From JAGWRI01 sp963728785 (lineage in GTDB: Bacteria; Gemmatimonadota; Gemmatimonadetes; Gemmatimonadales; Gemmatimonadaceae), in contig CAVSKV010000002.1 of the NCBI GenBank assembly GCA_963728785.1, forward strand, positions 744,001-808,000: a DNA stretch of 64,000 nt, given 5' to 3'. This document shows, piece after piece, positions 35,201-43,727 of this stretch (its first letter is position 1; every line of letters starts with the position of its first letter). The translations under genes and the position numbers were made by a program. The notes beneath the pieces are model-generated. The model saw only the letters and a list, made by a program, of their open reading frames with translations. It did no database searches and was not told the DNA's origin.

Positions 35201-35968
35201 ATGAACATTCAGTTCGGTGGACGGACCGCCATGGTCACCGGCGCGGCGCACGGCTTCGGCCGCGCTATCGCGCTCGCCTTCGCGCAGCGCGGCGCCATCG
35301 TCTGGGGGTGCGATGTGCTCGAACAGGAGTTGCGGGACACGGGCCGGCTGTGTGCAGAGGGCGCTGGGCAGTGCGCCGTTCGTACCGTGGACGTTCGCGA
35401 CAAGGTCGCCGTCGACGCGTTCGTTGCCGAGGCGAGCGCGGCGTCGGGACGGGTCGACATCCTGGTCAACAACGCCGGCGGCGTGCTCGGCCAAGTGGGG
35501 CGGCCGCTCGAAGAAGTACCGCCCGAGGATTGGAAGGCGATCTTCGCGGTGAACGTTGATGGCGCGTTCTACGTTGCGCAGGCCGTGGCGCCGGGGATGA
35601 AGGCCGCGCACTGGGGCCGCATCGTGAACATCTCCAGCGGTGCCGGGCTGGGCGTGAGCCTCACCGGCATCCAGGCCTACGCGTCGGCCAAGGCGGCGCA
35701 GATCGGGCTCACTCGTCAGCTCGCCCACGAACTGGGGCCGTGGGGCATCACGGTGAACAACATCGCCCCCGGGTTCGTACGCTCCAACCCGACCACGGAG
35801 CGCCAGTGGGAATCCTACGGCCCGCAGGGCCAGCGCGATCTCATCGAGCGCGTCGCGCTCAAGCGCCTCGGAAGCCCCGACGACATCGCGCACGGGGTGC
35901 TCTTTCTCGCGTCGGAGCAAGCCGGCTGGATCACCGGCCAGGTACTCTCCATCGACGGCGGCAAGTGA
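35201..35968 (+). CDS. Short-chain dehydrogenase/reductase
   Basis: A 255-aa classical SDR. NAD(P) motif TGAAHGFGRAIALAF, NNAGG, the catalytic serine in VNISSGAG and YASAK (Tyr/Lys) are all present. The C-terminus (GWITGQVLSIDGGK) is typical. The substrate is unknown. It sits 11 bp after the ApbA/PanE-like gene and overlaps the following peptidase gene by one base (TGATG), so it is translationally linked to it. Confidence 0.92.
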   Translation: MNIQFGGRTAMVTGAAHGFGRAIALAFAQRGAIVWGCDVLEQELRDTGRLCAEGAGQCAVRTVDVRDKVAVDAFVAEASAASGRVDILVNNAGGVLGQVGRPLEEVPPEDWKAIFAVNVDGAFYVAQAVAPGMKAAHWGRIVNISSGAGLGVSLTGIQAYASAKAAQIGLTRQLAHELGPWGITVNNIAPGFVRSNPTTERQWESYGPQGQRDLIERVALKRLGSPDDIAHGVLFLASEQAGWITGQVLSIDGGK

Positions 35969-37353
35969 TGACTGCGACTGACCAAGTGCTCGCGCACCTG
36001 AAGGCGAGTCACGATCGAATTCTGGACCAACTGATCGCATTCGCGTCCATCCCGAGCGTCAGCACCGATCCGGCGCATGCCGCCGACATGAAGGCAGCCG
36101 GTAAGTGGGTGGCCGATCAGCTCGCCGCCGCCGGCCCGTTCTCGGTGCGCACCATCGCCACGAAGGGCAATCCCGTGGTGTACGGCGAGTGGCTCGGCGC
36201 GCCCGGGAAGCCGACCGTGCTCGTGTACGGACACTACGACGTGCAACCGGCCGATCCGATCGAGAAGTGGCACAGCCCGCCGTTCGCGCCTGCCGTGCGC
36301 GATGGCAAGCTCTACGCGCGCGGCGTATCCGACGACAAGGGGCCGATGTTGATCCCGATCAAGGTCGCCGAAGCGTACCTCGCGGCGGCGGGCGCGCTGC
36401 CCGTCAACGTCAAGTTCATGTTCGAGGGTGAAGAAGAGATCGGGAGCCCGAGCCTCGACGCGTTCATTCGTGATCACAAGAAGTTGCTCGCCGCCGACGT
36501 CGTGCTGTCGGCCGATGGGGCGATGTGGCGGATCGACGAACCCTCGCTCACGATCTCGAGCCGCGGGCTCGCTGGTCTCGAAATCACGCTCACCGCCGCG
36601 TCCAAGGATCTGCACTCGGGGCGGCACGGCGGAAGCGTCGCGAATCCGCTGCATGCGATGGCCCAACTCATTGCAGGCCTGCACGAGCCGAACGGACGAG
36701 TGGCAGTAGCAGGCTTCTACGACCGTGTCGTAGAGCTGACGCCGGCGGAGCGCGCCGAACTCGCTGCTCTGCCGTTCGACGAGGCGAAGTACCTGAACCA
36801 GGTCGGTGCACCGGCGGCGTTCGGCGAGCCCGGCTATTCCACGTTCGAACGCCAGTGGACCCGACCCACGCTCGAGGTCAACGGCATGTGGGGAGGCTAT
36901 CAGGGCCCCGGCGGCAAGACCGTGATCCCCAGCGAGGCGCACGCCAAGCTCACCTGCCGGCTCGTGCCCCATCAGGATCCCGAAGAGATCGTGGCGTTGG
37001 TGTCGCGCCATCTCGAAGCACATGTGCCGCTGGGGACGCGTCTCGCGGTGCGCCCGGGTGATCACGGCGCGCGGGCGGCCCACATCGACGCCGATCACTT
37101 TGCGCTCCGCGCGGCGGGCGAGGCGCTGCGGGCCGTCTACGGTGTGAAGCCGCTCGTCGTGCGCATGGGCGGCACGGTGCTGATCTCCGAACTGTTCCAG
37201 CGCCATATGGGACTCGACACCGTGTTCTTCTCCTTCTCCACGGCCGACGAGGACTACCACGCGCCCAACGAATTCTTTCGCGTGCATCGATTGCACGAGG
37301 GACTCGAAGCGTGGGCGCGGGTGTGGGAGTTGCTCGGCGCATCCGCCGGCTAG
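35968..37353 (+). CDS. M20-family peptidase/dipeptidase
   Basis: A 461-aa cytoplasmic zinc hydrolase. ATG 35968 overlaps the SDR stop. Zinc ligands are seen in LVYGHYDVQPAD (His, Asp), GVSDDKGPM (bridging Asp) and FEGEEEIGS (catalytic Glu pair). The dimerisation domain interrupts the catalytic domain at about 195-350. Close pattern to CPG2/carnosinase-type dipeptidases (M20). With the upstream creatininase-like amidohydrolase and two oxidoreductases it suggests stepwise breakdown of an amide- or peptide-containing compound; the compound is unknown. Confidence 0.92.
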   Translation: MTATDQVLAHLKASHDRILDQLIAFASIPSVSTDPAHAADMKAAGKWVADQLAAAGPFSVRTIATKGNPVVYGEWLGAPGKPTVLVYGHYDVQPADPIEKWHSPPFAPAVRDGKLYARGVSDDKGPMLIPIKVAEAYLAAAGALPVNVKFMFEGEEEIGSPSLDAFIRDHKKLLAADVVLSADGAMWRIDEPSLTISSRGLAGLEITLTAASKDLHSGRHGGSVANPLHAMAQLIAGLHEPNGRVAVAGFYDRVVELTPAERAELAALPFDEAKYLNQVGAPAAFGEPGYSTFERQWTRPTLEVNGMWGGYQGPGGKTVIPSEAHAKLTCRLVPHQDPEEIVALVSRHLEAHVPLGTRLAVRPGDHGARAAHIDADHFALRAAGEALRAVYGVKPLVVRMGGTVLISELFQRHMGLDTVFFSFSTADEDYHAPNEFFRVHRLHEGLEAWARVWELLGASAG

Positions 37354-37374
37354 CAGCGGATCTGGCAGCGACGC

Positions 37375-37546
37375 ATCAGGCTGTTGGCGCTGCTCCTCGC
37401 CGCCGTCGGACTGTACGGCGTCCCGGCCTGCGCCGTCGTGCAGCAAACGCGCGACTTGGCATTCCGGCCGCCCTCGGCGCGCCGCCCGGGATGTTGGTAC
37501 ACATGGTCGTGACGAGCGGGCTGACCACCGCGGTTGCGCTCACTCC
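37375..37546 (+). pseudogene. Decayed C-terminal fragment of an ADOP-type permease
   Basis: Directly after the M20 gene, the plus strand encodes LLALLLAAVGLYGVPACAVV and then QQTRDL, closely matching the last conserved block of ADOP permeases (compare AAIGLYGVMAAVV and RTRELGVRMALGA in the intact copy at 2380-4806). A frame change follows, after which AALGAPPGMLVHMVVTSGL continues the same family pattern. No start or upstream half is present. This is a frameshifted remnant, probably left by a deletion. Confidence 0.55.
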
Positions 37547-38154
37547 CGCCGCGAGGCAATGGTCGCCCACTTCCCTCGGTGCCGGCCCCCGTGGGGCTCG
37601 TCGCACATCTCGGCGAGAACGACTTCGAAGCCGATCTCGTCGAGCAACGCCAGCAGCGCGGCGGGCGGCAGGCTGTCATAGTAGAACGACTCGCCGAACA
37701 TCGTGTCGATGAAACCATGGCCGTCGGGATCGACCACGCCGCCGCTGCTCAGCATAAGCCGGCCACCCGGTCGCAGCCACCGATGCACGTTGCGCAGGAC
37801 GCCGGGCCACTGTTCGTGCGGCAGGTGGAACAGCGAGTCCCAACAGACGACCGCGTCGAAGGTCTCGTGGAACACGACCGTCTCCATTGGACTGTGGATC
37901 CAGCGATGGCCGGGCAGCCGCTCGCACGCCAAGGCGAGCATCGCCGCCGACGCGTCCACCCCGACGATCCGGTGTCCCTGCGCCGCAATGTGCGATGCAA
38001 TCGGATGTCCCGTGCCGCACCCCAGATCGAGTATCGTGCTCGCAGGCGCCAGCGGTGCCAGCAGCAGCGGAAGGTACCCAACCTCTTTCGGCCGCAGCTG
38101 CACGCGCGTGCCCGCGAACTGGGCGGCGATTCTGTCGTAGGGAGTCGCGGCCAT
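37540..38154 (-). CDS. SAM-dependent class I methyltransferase
   Basis: About 204 aa from ATG 38154; an in-frame TTG at 38193 would overlap the upstream stop as TTGA and is the alternative. Motif I (ILDLGCGTGHPIA) binds S-adenosylmethionine, followed by GVDASAAML and the region DAVVCWDSLFHLPHEQW typical of Methyltransf_11/25 enzymes. Substrate unknown. It is downstream of the YaeQ gene on the same strand and abuts the permease relic. Confidence 0.85.
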   Translation of the reverse strand: MAATPYDRIAAQFAGTRVQLRPKEVGYLPLLLAPLAPASTILDLGCGTGHPIASHIAAQGHRIVGVDASAAMLALACERLPGHRWIHSPMETVVFHETFDAVVCWDSLFHLPHEQWPGVLRNVHRWLRPGGRLMLSSGGVVDPDGHGFIDTMFGESFYYDSLPPAALLALLDEIGFEVVLAEMCDEPHGGRHRGKWATIASRRE

Positions 38155-38189
38155 ACCCGATGAACGGTGCTCGTGCAACCGTCGCCGGT

Positions 38190-38609
38190 TCAACCGAGCG
38201 CGATCCGCTCCAACGCCCCGCTCACCGTCTTGCCGCCGATATGGATGCGCTGCCCCTCGTACCCGCGCAGCAGCAGGCGCGAGTCCTTGTGCGTGTACAC
38301 GGCCACGCGCGGCGACGCCTTACTCGCCTTGTGCAGCCGCGCCGCGTCAGGGGCGCCGATCTCGATCCACGCCCGCCGGGCCCCGGTCAGGTCGCGCACG
38401 CTGATCGCCGGCTCATCGGGCTCGCTCAGCCCCTTGGAGAACGCGATCCCCTCCGTGTACTCCACGCAGTAGGCGAGCACGCGCGTGGCCAGGTATTCCT
38501 CCGTCTCGGATGGGTGGCACGCGGCTTTGATCGAGAGCGTTTCGTAGACGCCGCGGTCGATGTTGCTGAGCGCGACGTCGAACGTGTACACGGTGGACGA
38601 AAGGGCCAT
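38190..38609 (-). CDS. yaeQ: YaeQ family protein, short form
   Basis: A 139-aa protein matching YaeQ (E. coli form about 180 aa): MALSSTVYTFDVALSNIDRG, HPSETEEYLATRVLAYCVEY and EPAISVRDLTGARRAWIEIG align with the family's conserved N-terminal two-thirds. The C-terminal part ends early, about 40 residues short, at VSGALERIALG. YaeQ has a nuclease-like (PD-(D/E)XK) fold and no agreed function. Truncation by a stop, or a natural short lineage form, are both possible. Confidence 0.75.
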   Translation of the reverse strand: MALSSTVYTFDVALSNIDRGVYETLSIKAACHPSETEEYLATRVLAYCVEYTEGIAFSKGLSEPDEPAISVRDLTGARRAWIEIGAPDAARLHKASKASPRVAVYTHKDSRLLLRGYEGQRIHIGGKTVSGALERIALG

Positions 38610-38624
38610 GGCGAGAAGTCTAAC

Positions 38625-39179
38625 TCAGAGACGGATTCGGTACCGCAGCGCCTCGCCGCCCCCATACGCGGCCGGCTTGGTGAACCGCTGGTGCAGCACC
38701 CCGCCATTGGCCTCGACCACCCGCTGCGACGCCACGTTGTCCGGATTCGTCGTGATCTCCACGAACGGCAGCCCCGTGAACCGCAGCTCGGGCAACAGCA
38801 GCCGCAGCGCCTCGGTGGCGTACCCTCGACGCTGCTTCCACGGGACCACCGCGTACCCGATGTGGCCGAGGCAGTGGGGCGGGAGCTCGGTCGTCCCCGG
38901 ATCCCACCGGAAGCCGATGCTCCCCGCGAACTCGTCGTCCCACATCCAGCGCCAGAACCCGGGCAGCCGCCGCGCGATGGCGCCATTCGGCAGATGGATG
39001 GGGTCTCCCTTCCCCTCCAGATCCTCCATGCTCGCGAGGAACCCATCGGCATCCGCCTCGATGCGTCGGAGTTGCTCGCGGCTCGCGACGATGCCCCGCA
39101 CGTTGTCGGGCGACCAGCCGCGTTCGAGCGCGGCGACGTAGCCGGCAAGATGCTCGGCGGCTGGTCGAACGAGTTCCAT
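38625..39179 (-). CDS. GNAT-family N-acetyltransferase
   Basis: About 184 aa. The GNAT fold is recognisable from the acetyl-CoA loop region YAVVPWKQRRGYATEALRLL (R-x-x-G-x-A) and ITTNPDNVASQRVVEANGG. The RimJ/RimL-like type acetylates protein N-termini, antibiotics or small molecules; substrate unknown. The second Met (39179) is preferred over 39185. It is upstream of yaeQ on the same strand with a 15-bp gap. Confidence 0.88.
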   Translation of the reverse strand: MELVRPAAEHLAGYVAALERGWSPDNVRGIVASREQLRRIEADADGFLASMEDLEGKGDPIHLPNGAIARRLPGFWRWMWDDEFAGSIGFRWDPGTTELPPHCLGHIGYAVVPWKQRRGYATEALRLLLPELRFTGLPFVEITTNPDNVASQRVVEANGGVLHQRFTKPAAYGGGEALRYRIRL

Positions 39180-39199
39180 GCGCAACCGGGACGGGGCCG

Positions 39200-41179
39200 C
39201 TACTTCCCCGCCCCCGGCCCGTCTCGCTTCACCACTGTGATCGTCAGCTTCGACGGATACAGGGTCGAGTGGTGAATCTCGTTGTGCGCCACCAGCGGCT
39301 GCGTCTCGTCGTAGTTGTTGCCGCCCGTGTTCAGATTGCGGTCGAAGCGCGGGAAGTTCGAACTCGATACCTCGATCCGGATCCGGTGCCCGGCCGCGAA
39401 ATAGTTGCTGGTCTGCATAGGCTGCATCGCCACCTTGTACACGTGCCCGGGCGTCATGAACACCGGCGGCTTGTCGTATCCCTCGCGGTAGCGCACCCGC
39501 TGAATGTTCTCGTCCAGGTTGTACGCCGTTCCGTCGGGATAGACGTCGATCACCTTCACCGTGATGTCGGTGTCCTTGCGGTCGGATGAGACATAGACCG
39601 TGAATTCCATCGGCCCGCTCACCTCCATCCCCTCCTTCAGCGGCGGGGACGAGTAGACCAGGATATCGGGCTGCTGCTCCATCTTCGACTGATCCATGGC
39701 CCCGCCCGCCAGCCCCGGCTGGCAGCAGACATTGCCGCCATACGACATCACCGGATGCATCGGGTCGTAGGTGAATTTGTCAGCGGTATCGGCGGCCGGG
39801 GGCAAGAGCGTCAACACGCCGTCGCCGTTGAGCGTGTTCGCGTTGCCGTTGCTGGAGAGATAGTACGTCATCGCCTCGGCGCCTTTGGGCGGCCAGGTGT
39901 CGGTCGACTGCCACTTGTTGAGGCCCATTGTGTAGTAGCGCACCCGCGGCAGCGTGTCGAGCAGACCGTTGTTCTCGCCCTTGAGGAAGTGATCGAACCA
40001 CCCGTAGGTGAGCGCCGAATAGTCGTAGCGCGCGTCGCCCATGCTGCGCTCGCCGACGATCGTGTTCTCGGTGGCCCGCGTGTAGCCGCAGTGCAGCGTC
40101 GGCGCGATGATGACGTACTGCTCCTTCCCCACGGCCGGATCCGCCGTCTGCCGCACGTGGTTGTACTCGGCCAGGTTGGGGCCGATGGACACATCGTACC
40201 AGGTCATGAAATAGAGCGCCGGCACGTTGATCTTCATGTTGTCGTGCCAGAGGCCGCCGCGGTACCACGCGGGGTCGTTGGGCGTGCGCTCGATCATCGC
40301 CCCGCCGGTGGCGATGCCCGGCATGTGGTCGGCGAAGATCCCGCGCGGCCCGTCCACCGCCTTGAAGATGTCCTTCTCCGGCAGGTGCCAGAACGCTTGC
40401 GACCAGTCCACGGGGGGCTGCTGCTGCGCGAGGTCGAACGACTTGGACTCGCGGATCAGGTCGGCCTGTGACGTGGTTGCCGGGAACATCGGCCGCACCT
40501 GGTTCTGCTCGCCGTACAGCCAGTCGATGAACAGCATCTGCACCGCGCCGCCGCGGTACCAGTTGCCCTGCTCGTAGTATCCTCCAACGCGGCCCACGCC
40601 GGCGCCGAAGCTCTCGGGGATGATCGTCGCCAGCCCCGGCGGGTGCGTGGCCGCTACGGCCGACTGCCATTCCGCCGTGGATGAGCAACCGATGAGTCCG
40701 ACCTTGCCGTTGGACCAAGGGCGCGTCGAGATCCACTTGATCGCGTCGTACCCGTCGGTGAGCGGCGGGCCGAGAATGTCGTAGTTCCCTTCGGAGAAGA
40801 AGTGCCCGCGCTCGTTCTCTTCGACGTAGGCGTAGCCGCGCTTCACGGCGTCCAGCACCGCCGTCATGTCCGCGGGCACCCCATTGCGGACGTCCCAGTA
40901 GTTGAAGTTGTAGGGCGTGCGGACGAAGATCGTCGGCACCTTGCCGGTGGCGTTCTTCGGATAGTACACGTCGGTAGCGAGGCGAAGGCCGTCGCGCATC
41001 GGCAGCATGACCTTGCGGTCGATGACGGCGAGCGATTCCAGCTGCGCCGCCAACTGCACCCGGCGCGCCTTCATCTCGTCGGTCATCGGTCCACCGCGCT
41101 GCGCACGGACGGGAGCGGCACGCACGACGGTGAGAAGTCCCAGCACAGCGACGGCGCAGTTGCGGAATTTCCTGAACAT
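39200..41179 (-). CDS. CocE/NonD-family hydrolase, secreted (intact paralogue)
   Basis: A 659-aa exported hydrolase with signal peptide (VAVLGLLTVVRAAPVRAQ). The N-terminal X-Pro dipeptidyl-peptidase-type alpha/beta-hydrolase domain (about 55-400) begins VMLPMRDGLRLATDVYYP and has the nucleophile region KVGLIGCSSTAEWQ. The C-terminal jelly-roll (about 430-650) includes GPMEFTVYVSSDRKDTDITV and ends in family-typical FPRFDRNLNTGGN. Members hydrolyse acyl esters, glutaryl-amides or X-Pro peptides. It is a paralogue of the amber-interrupted gene at 30064-32169, which it resembles especially in the C-terminal domain. Confidence 0.88.
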   Translation of the reverse strand: MFRKFRNCAVAVLGLLTVVRAAPVRAQRGGPMTDEMKARRVQLAAQLESLAVIDRKVMLPMRDGLRLATDVYYPKNATGKVPTIFVRTPYNFNYWDVRNGVPADMTAVLDAVKRGYAYVEENERGHFFSEGNYDILGPPLTDGYDAIKWISTRPWSNGKVGLIGCSSTAEWQSAVAATHPPGLATIIPESFGAGVGRVGGYYEQGNWYRGGAVQMLFIDWLYGEQNQVRPMFPATTSQADLIRESKSFDLAQQQPPVDWSQAFWHLPEKDIFKAVDGPRGIFADHMPGIATGGAMIERTPNDPAWYRGGLWHDNMKINVPALYFMTWYDVSIGPNLAEYNHVRQTADPAVGKEQYVIIAPTLHCGYTRATENTIVGERSMGDARYDYSALTYGWFDHFLKGENNGLLDTLPRVRYYTMGLNKWQSTDTWPPKGAEAMTYYLSSNGNANTLNGDGVLTLLPPAADTADKFTYDPMHPVMSYGGNVCCQPGLAGGAMDQSKMEQQPDILVYSSPPLKEGMEVSGPMEFTVYVSSDRKDTDITVKVIDVYPDGTAYNLDENIQRVRYREGYDKPPVFMTPGHVYKVAMQPMQTSNYFAAGHRIRIEVSSSNFPRFDRNLNTGGNNYDETQPLVAHNEIHHSTLYPSKLTITVVKRDGPGAGK

Positions 41180-41425
41180 TGCTGCCCCCTGAGGCAGACG
41201 TGAGAACGCGAAACGAGGCGCGGCTCACGGCGAAGGCCCCGCCCCACCGTGATTATGGCTCCCGGCACGGTCAAGTGAAAGACTGCCCTCGGGAAGCGGT
41301 AGCCAGCATCTGCCCTCGCCAGCTCGCCCCAGCGCTTGCGCGCACCCAGACCGCCTTCACAACTTGGGCGCCGGCGGACCGACCCACGCCAAGATGAAGC
41401 CGCCGTCCGTGCGCTCGTCTGACGA

Positions 41426-42352
41426 TCACGGAGTGCCTTCCATTGCCGGCCCCAGGACCGCCGCCACCTGTCGCAGCCGCTCGAGCCCGCGGATTTCCTG
41501 CGGAAAGAGCGGAATCTCGGTGACTGGCATGTGGCCGTACTGTCGGCGGAGCTGACGGAGATGCACCTGTTGTTGGGCGGCCTTCTGCTCGAGAAAGGGC
41601 GAGTCCGCTCCCGTGACGACGTTGTTCACGATCAACCGCTCCACCCGCAGCCCATAGTTGGCCAGTTCCCCAAAGACGCCGTCCAGCTGCCGCAGCGCCA
41701 ACGTCTCCGGAATGGTCACCATGACGAATCGCACCGATTGGCGCAGGAACGCCATGCACGCCTCAGCCAGCGCTTCCCAACGCCGCAGAACGTCCATGAT
41801 CGACTCGCGCGCCTCGCCCGAGGTCCGCAGGTGCGAGTAGACACGCGGCGCCATGCGCAGATGGCGAGCGAGGAGCATCGGCATGCCCAGCAGCGCCAGA
41901 GTCTGGCCGAGTGGCGCCGTGTCCCAAACGAGGCGCCGGTAGCGGCCGTCCATCGCCAGGCGGCGGATGTAGTCCACCATGAACTCTTCGTTCAGCCCCG
42001 GCAGCACGGACGTCATGAACTCGACGAACGTGTGGTACTCCACGTCCACGAACGACGAGAAGACCGCGTACACCTCGGGCCCGAACCGCTCGTCCCACAT
42101 GCGGCGGAGTTCCTCGAGCCCGAACTCGGTCAGGAACAGGTGGTCCACCACCTCGCGCTCGGGCTCCCCCCGCTGCAGGTCGAAGATGTGCGACAGTGAA
42201 GGCGTGGGATCGGTGGACAGAACCAGCGTGGGCTCGCCCGCCTCGGCGAAGTGAAGCGCCGTGGCTGCGGCGCACGTGGTCTTGCCCACGCCGCCCTTTC
42301 CCAGAAATACGTGGATCGCGGGGCCTGAGGGTGTATCGTGCGGGTTGGGCAT
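41426..42352 (-). CDS. ArsA/GET3-type P-loop ATPase
   Basis: A 308-aa cytoplasmic ATPase. The deviant Walker A motif LGKGGVGKTTC is at about residues 17-27, and switch/A-loop features LVLSTDPTPSLSHIFDL follow, as in ArsA and Get3. The region RLIVNNVVTG and C-terminal FPQEIRGLERL match single-domain bacterial ArsA homologues. No arsenic genes are nearby, so arsenite export is not supported. Bacterial single-domain members are of unclear role, possibly tail-anchored or gliding-related protein handling. No partner is adjacent. Confidence 0.85.
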   Translation of the reverse strand: MPNPHDTPSGPAIHVFLGKGGVGKTTCAAATALHFAEAGEPTLVLSTDPTPSLSHIFDLQRGEPEREVVDHLFLTEFGLEELRRMWDERFGPEVYAVFSSFVDVEYHTFVEFMTSVLPGLNEEFMVDYIRRLAMDGRYRRLVWDTAPLGQTLALLGMPMLLARHLRMAPRVYSHLRTSGEARESIMDVLRRWEALAEACMAFLRQSVRFVMVTIPETLALRQLDGVFGELANYGLRVERLIVNNVVTGADSPFLEQKAAQQQVHLRQLRRQYGHMPVTEIPLFPQEIRGLERLRQVAAVLGPAMEGTP

Positions 42353-42498
42353 GACGTGAACGAAGAGGTCGTACCGTGCGACGATGGATCACGTGAAGTT
42401 ACGGCGGGAAACGCGACTCGATAGAAGGGGCAAGTCGAAGGCCGGCCGGGATCTCGATCCCCGGCCGGCCCCGTAGTCTCACACCGTATGCGTGCGGA

Positions 42499-42565
42499 TT
42501 TGCGCTTTCTATCGTAATTGAGTTGCGCGCTCTATCGTAATTTCTTGTACTGTCTGTCGTAATCT
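42499..42565 (+). repeat. Left iterated end repeats
   Basis: Three tandem-spaced copies of a roughly 20-bp motif: TTTGCGCTTTCTATCGTAAT at 42499, TTGCGCGCTCTATCGTAAT at 42523 and a weaker TGTACTGTCTGTCGTAAT at about 42546. The TCGTAA cores are 23 and 22 bp apart. A further weak copy (GCGCTCTTTGTCGTAG) lies at about 42731-42746. Confidence 0.7.
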
Positions 42566-42573
42566 TGGACGCT

Positions 42574-42602
42574 GGGAGCCCGGGGGATTCCCCCGGGCTC
42601 CC
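42574..42602. terminator. Perfect 13-bp hairpin inside the element
   Basis: Arms GGGAGCCCGGGGG (42574-42586) and CCCCCGGGCTCCC (42590-42602) pair perfectly around an ATT loop. It lies downstream of the leftward lipoprotein gene and may end its transcript; there is no T tract. Confidence 0.5.
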
Positions 42603-42819
42603 GCTCGTTTGCCAGTAGGCGCTGGCCTGGAGGACGGGCTCGATCAGACAACGCTCCGGCGCGGCGGACATCGCCGCATCGGAGGGGGCGTCACACCGCT
42701 AGGGGATTGCGTTCTCGCTCGCCATTTCTCGCGCTCTTTGTCGTAGTTGTCGGCATGTCCTCGTCCGGTGTCGAATGCCCTCCCCACGCGGCGACCACTC
42801 ATCAGCGATAGGCGATTCA

Positions 42820-43377
42820 TCATGGCCGTTTCCCACGAAACACTGGATCAACGGCAATGCGACTCGCCAGGATCTTCGCGGCAGTGTCGGTGTTCGGCGC
42901 CGAAAATGCCGTCATTGTGTCGGGTGCCGCGTTGGGTTGAATCAGAACCGGCTCTACGAACACTTCCCCGGTCTTCTGTCGGTGCGCGTTCACCTCGAAC
43001 GCCACGTCAATGTGAGCCAGGTTCATGATGGCGGGCAACGCGTCGAACCTCCAAGGGGGGCCAGGAGGGCTCGATTTCATTTGGGCAAAGACTTCAGGCG
43101 GCGATACGATTCGCATCGTTGTGGGCGCAAGGCGACTCCGGAGAATCGCGCGCGCCGACCTTGCGATCTTACCGCCGAGTACAAGGTCGCCGAGCGAAAA
43201 CGCACTCACTAGCACATGCGGTGGATGGCGCGAGTCGGCGCCAGCGGGTTGGATCGGTGCAATTTGGGGCGCGCACCCGATCAACCCAACGACCAGCGTG
43301 ATCGTCACCACGCAGCAGAACCAGTCGCGCGGCCGAAATGCGAAGCCTTCAGCACTTCGCGCAGAACGTAACCCCAA
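42820..43377 (-). CDS. Hypothetical lipoprotein carried on the inverted-repeat element
   Basis: About 185 aa from TTG 43377, chosen because GGAGG (43389-43385) stands 7 nt upstream and the start places Arg residues before a hydrophobic segment (CCVVTITLVVGLIGC) ending in a lipobox. The longer frame starts at 43437. The mature part (VLVSAFSLGDLVLGGKIARS, FDALPAIMNLAHIDVAFEV) has a pattern reminiscent of FlgO/TolB-N-like periplasmic domains, but the match is weak. Lower GC than neighbours and placement inside the repeats suggest a transferred cargo gene. Function unknown. Confidence 0.5.
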   Translation of the reverse strand: MGLRSARSAEGFAFRPRDWFCCVVTITLVVGLIGCAPQIAPIQPAGADSRHPPHVLVSAFSLGDLVLGGKIARSARAILRSRLAPTTMRIVSPPEVFAQMKSSPPGPPWRFDALPAIMNLAHIDVAFEVNAHRQKTGEVFVEPVLIQPNAAPDTMTAFSAPNTDTAAKILASRIAVDPVFRGKRP

Positions 43378-43627
43378 GGGCGTGCCTCCGAGAACTGGCG
43401 GATTCGCGACCTGCCCACTGCAGGCGTAGCTCCCCACAGCCGGCCCATGGAACCGCCCGCCACCGACCTATACTACAAGGGATATTCTCGCATCGCAAAC
43501 GAGCACGGAATCCCGCGGCGTACCGGAAGCGGGCGGACCATCTACCGGCAACAGGGGTCCCATGGGGGCCGACCTGCTGCATCGAGCCTGATCGCGATCA
43601 CGGTTGGCCGGATCCGACATGCGCTGC

Positions 43628-43703
43628 ATTACGAGAGAACTCCGGGAGATTCGCTTCCCAATTCCGATAGAGCCCACCCGGATTTACGATAGAGCGCGCA
43701 AGT
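43628..43703 (-). repeat. Right iterated end repeats
   Basis: Copies in inverted orientation: ATTACGAGAGAACTC (43628-43642), ATTCCGATAGAGCCC (43661-43675) and TTACGATAGAGCGCGCAA (43684-43701). Core spacing is 33 and 22 bp; the outer pair spacing nearly equals that of the left end. Confidence 0.65.
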
Positions 43704-43727
43704 GGACATATGCGCCAACCCGGGCGC

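Larger units (their letters stand above)
42499..43703. mobile_element. Cryptic transposon-like element with iterated inverted ends
   Basis: A 1.2-kb segment is bounded by inward-facing copies of TTGCGCGCTCTATCGTAA. An exact 18-bp match stands at 42523-42540 (direct) and 43684-43701 (inverted). Each end carries several related copies at about 22-33-bp spacing, as in transposons whose transposase binds multiple end sites. Inside lie a leftward lipoprotein gene and a strong hairpin. No transposase is recognisable, so it would be non-autonomous or decayed. The interior appears less GC-rich than its neighbours by eye. No convincing target-site duplication was found. Confidence 0.55.

Noticed and set aside
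41426..42352. Arsenic resistance locus based on the ArsA-type ATPase
   Set aside because: No arsB, arsC, arsR or arsD nearby and single-domain bacterial homologues often have other roles.
42499..42565. CRISPR array suggested by regularly spaced repeats
   Set aside because: Only three diverged copies at 22-23-bp pitch with almost no spacer, inverted copies at the other end and no cas genes; this fits transposon ends.
42399..42671. 90-codon minus-strand frame crossing the left end repeats
   Set aside because: Much of it translates the iterated end repeats and the hairpin region; no signal, fold or family is visible.
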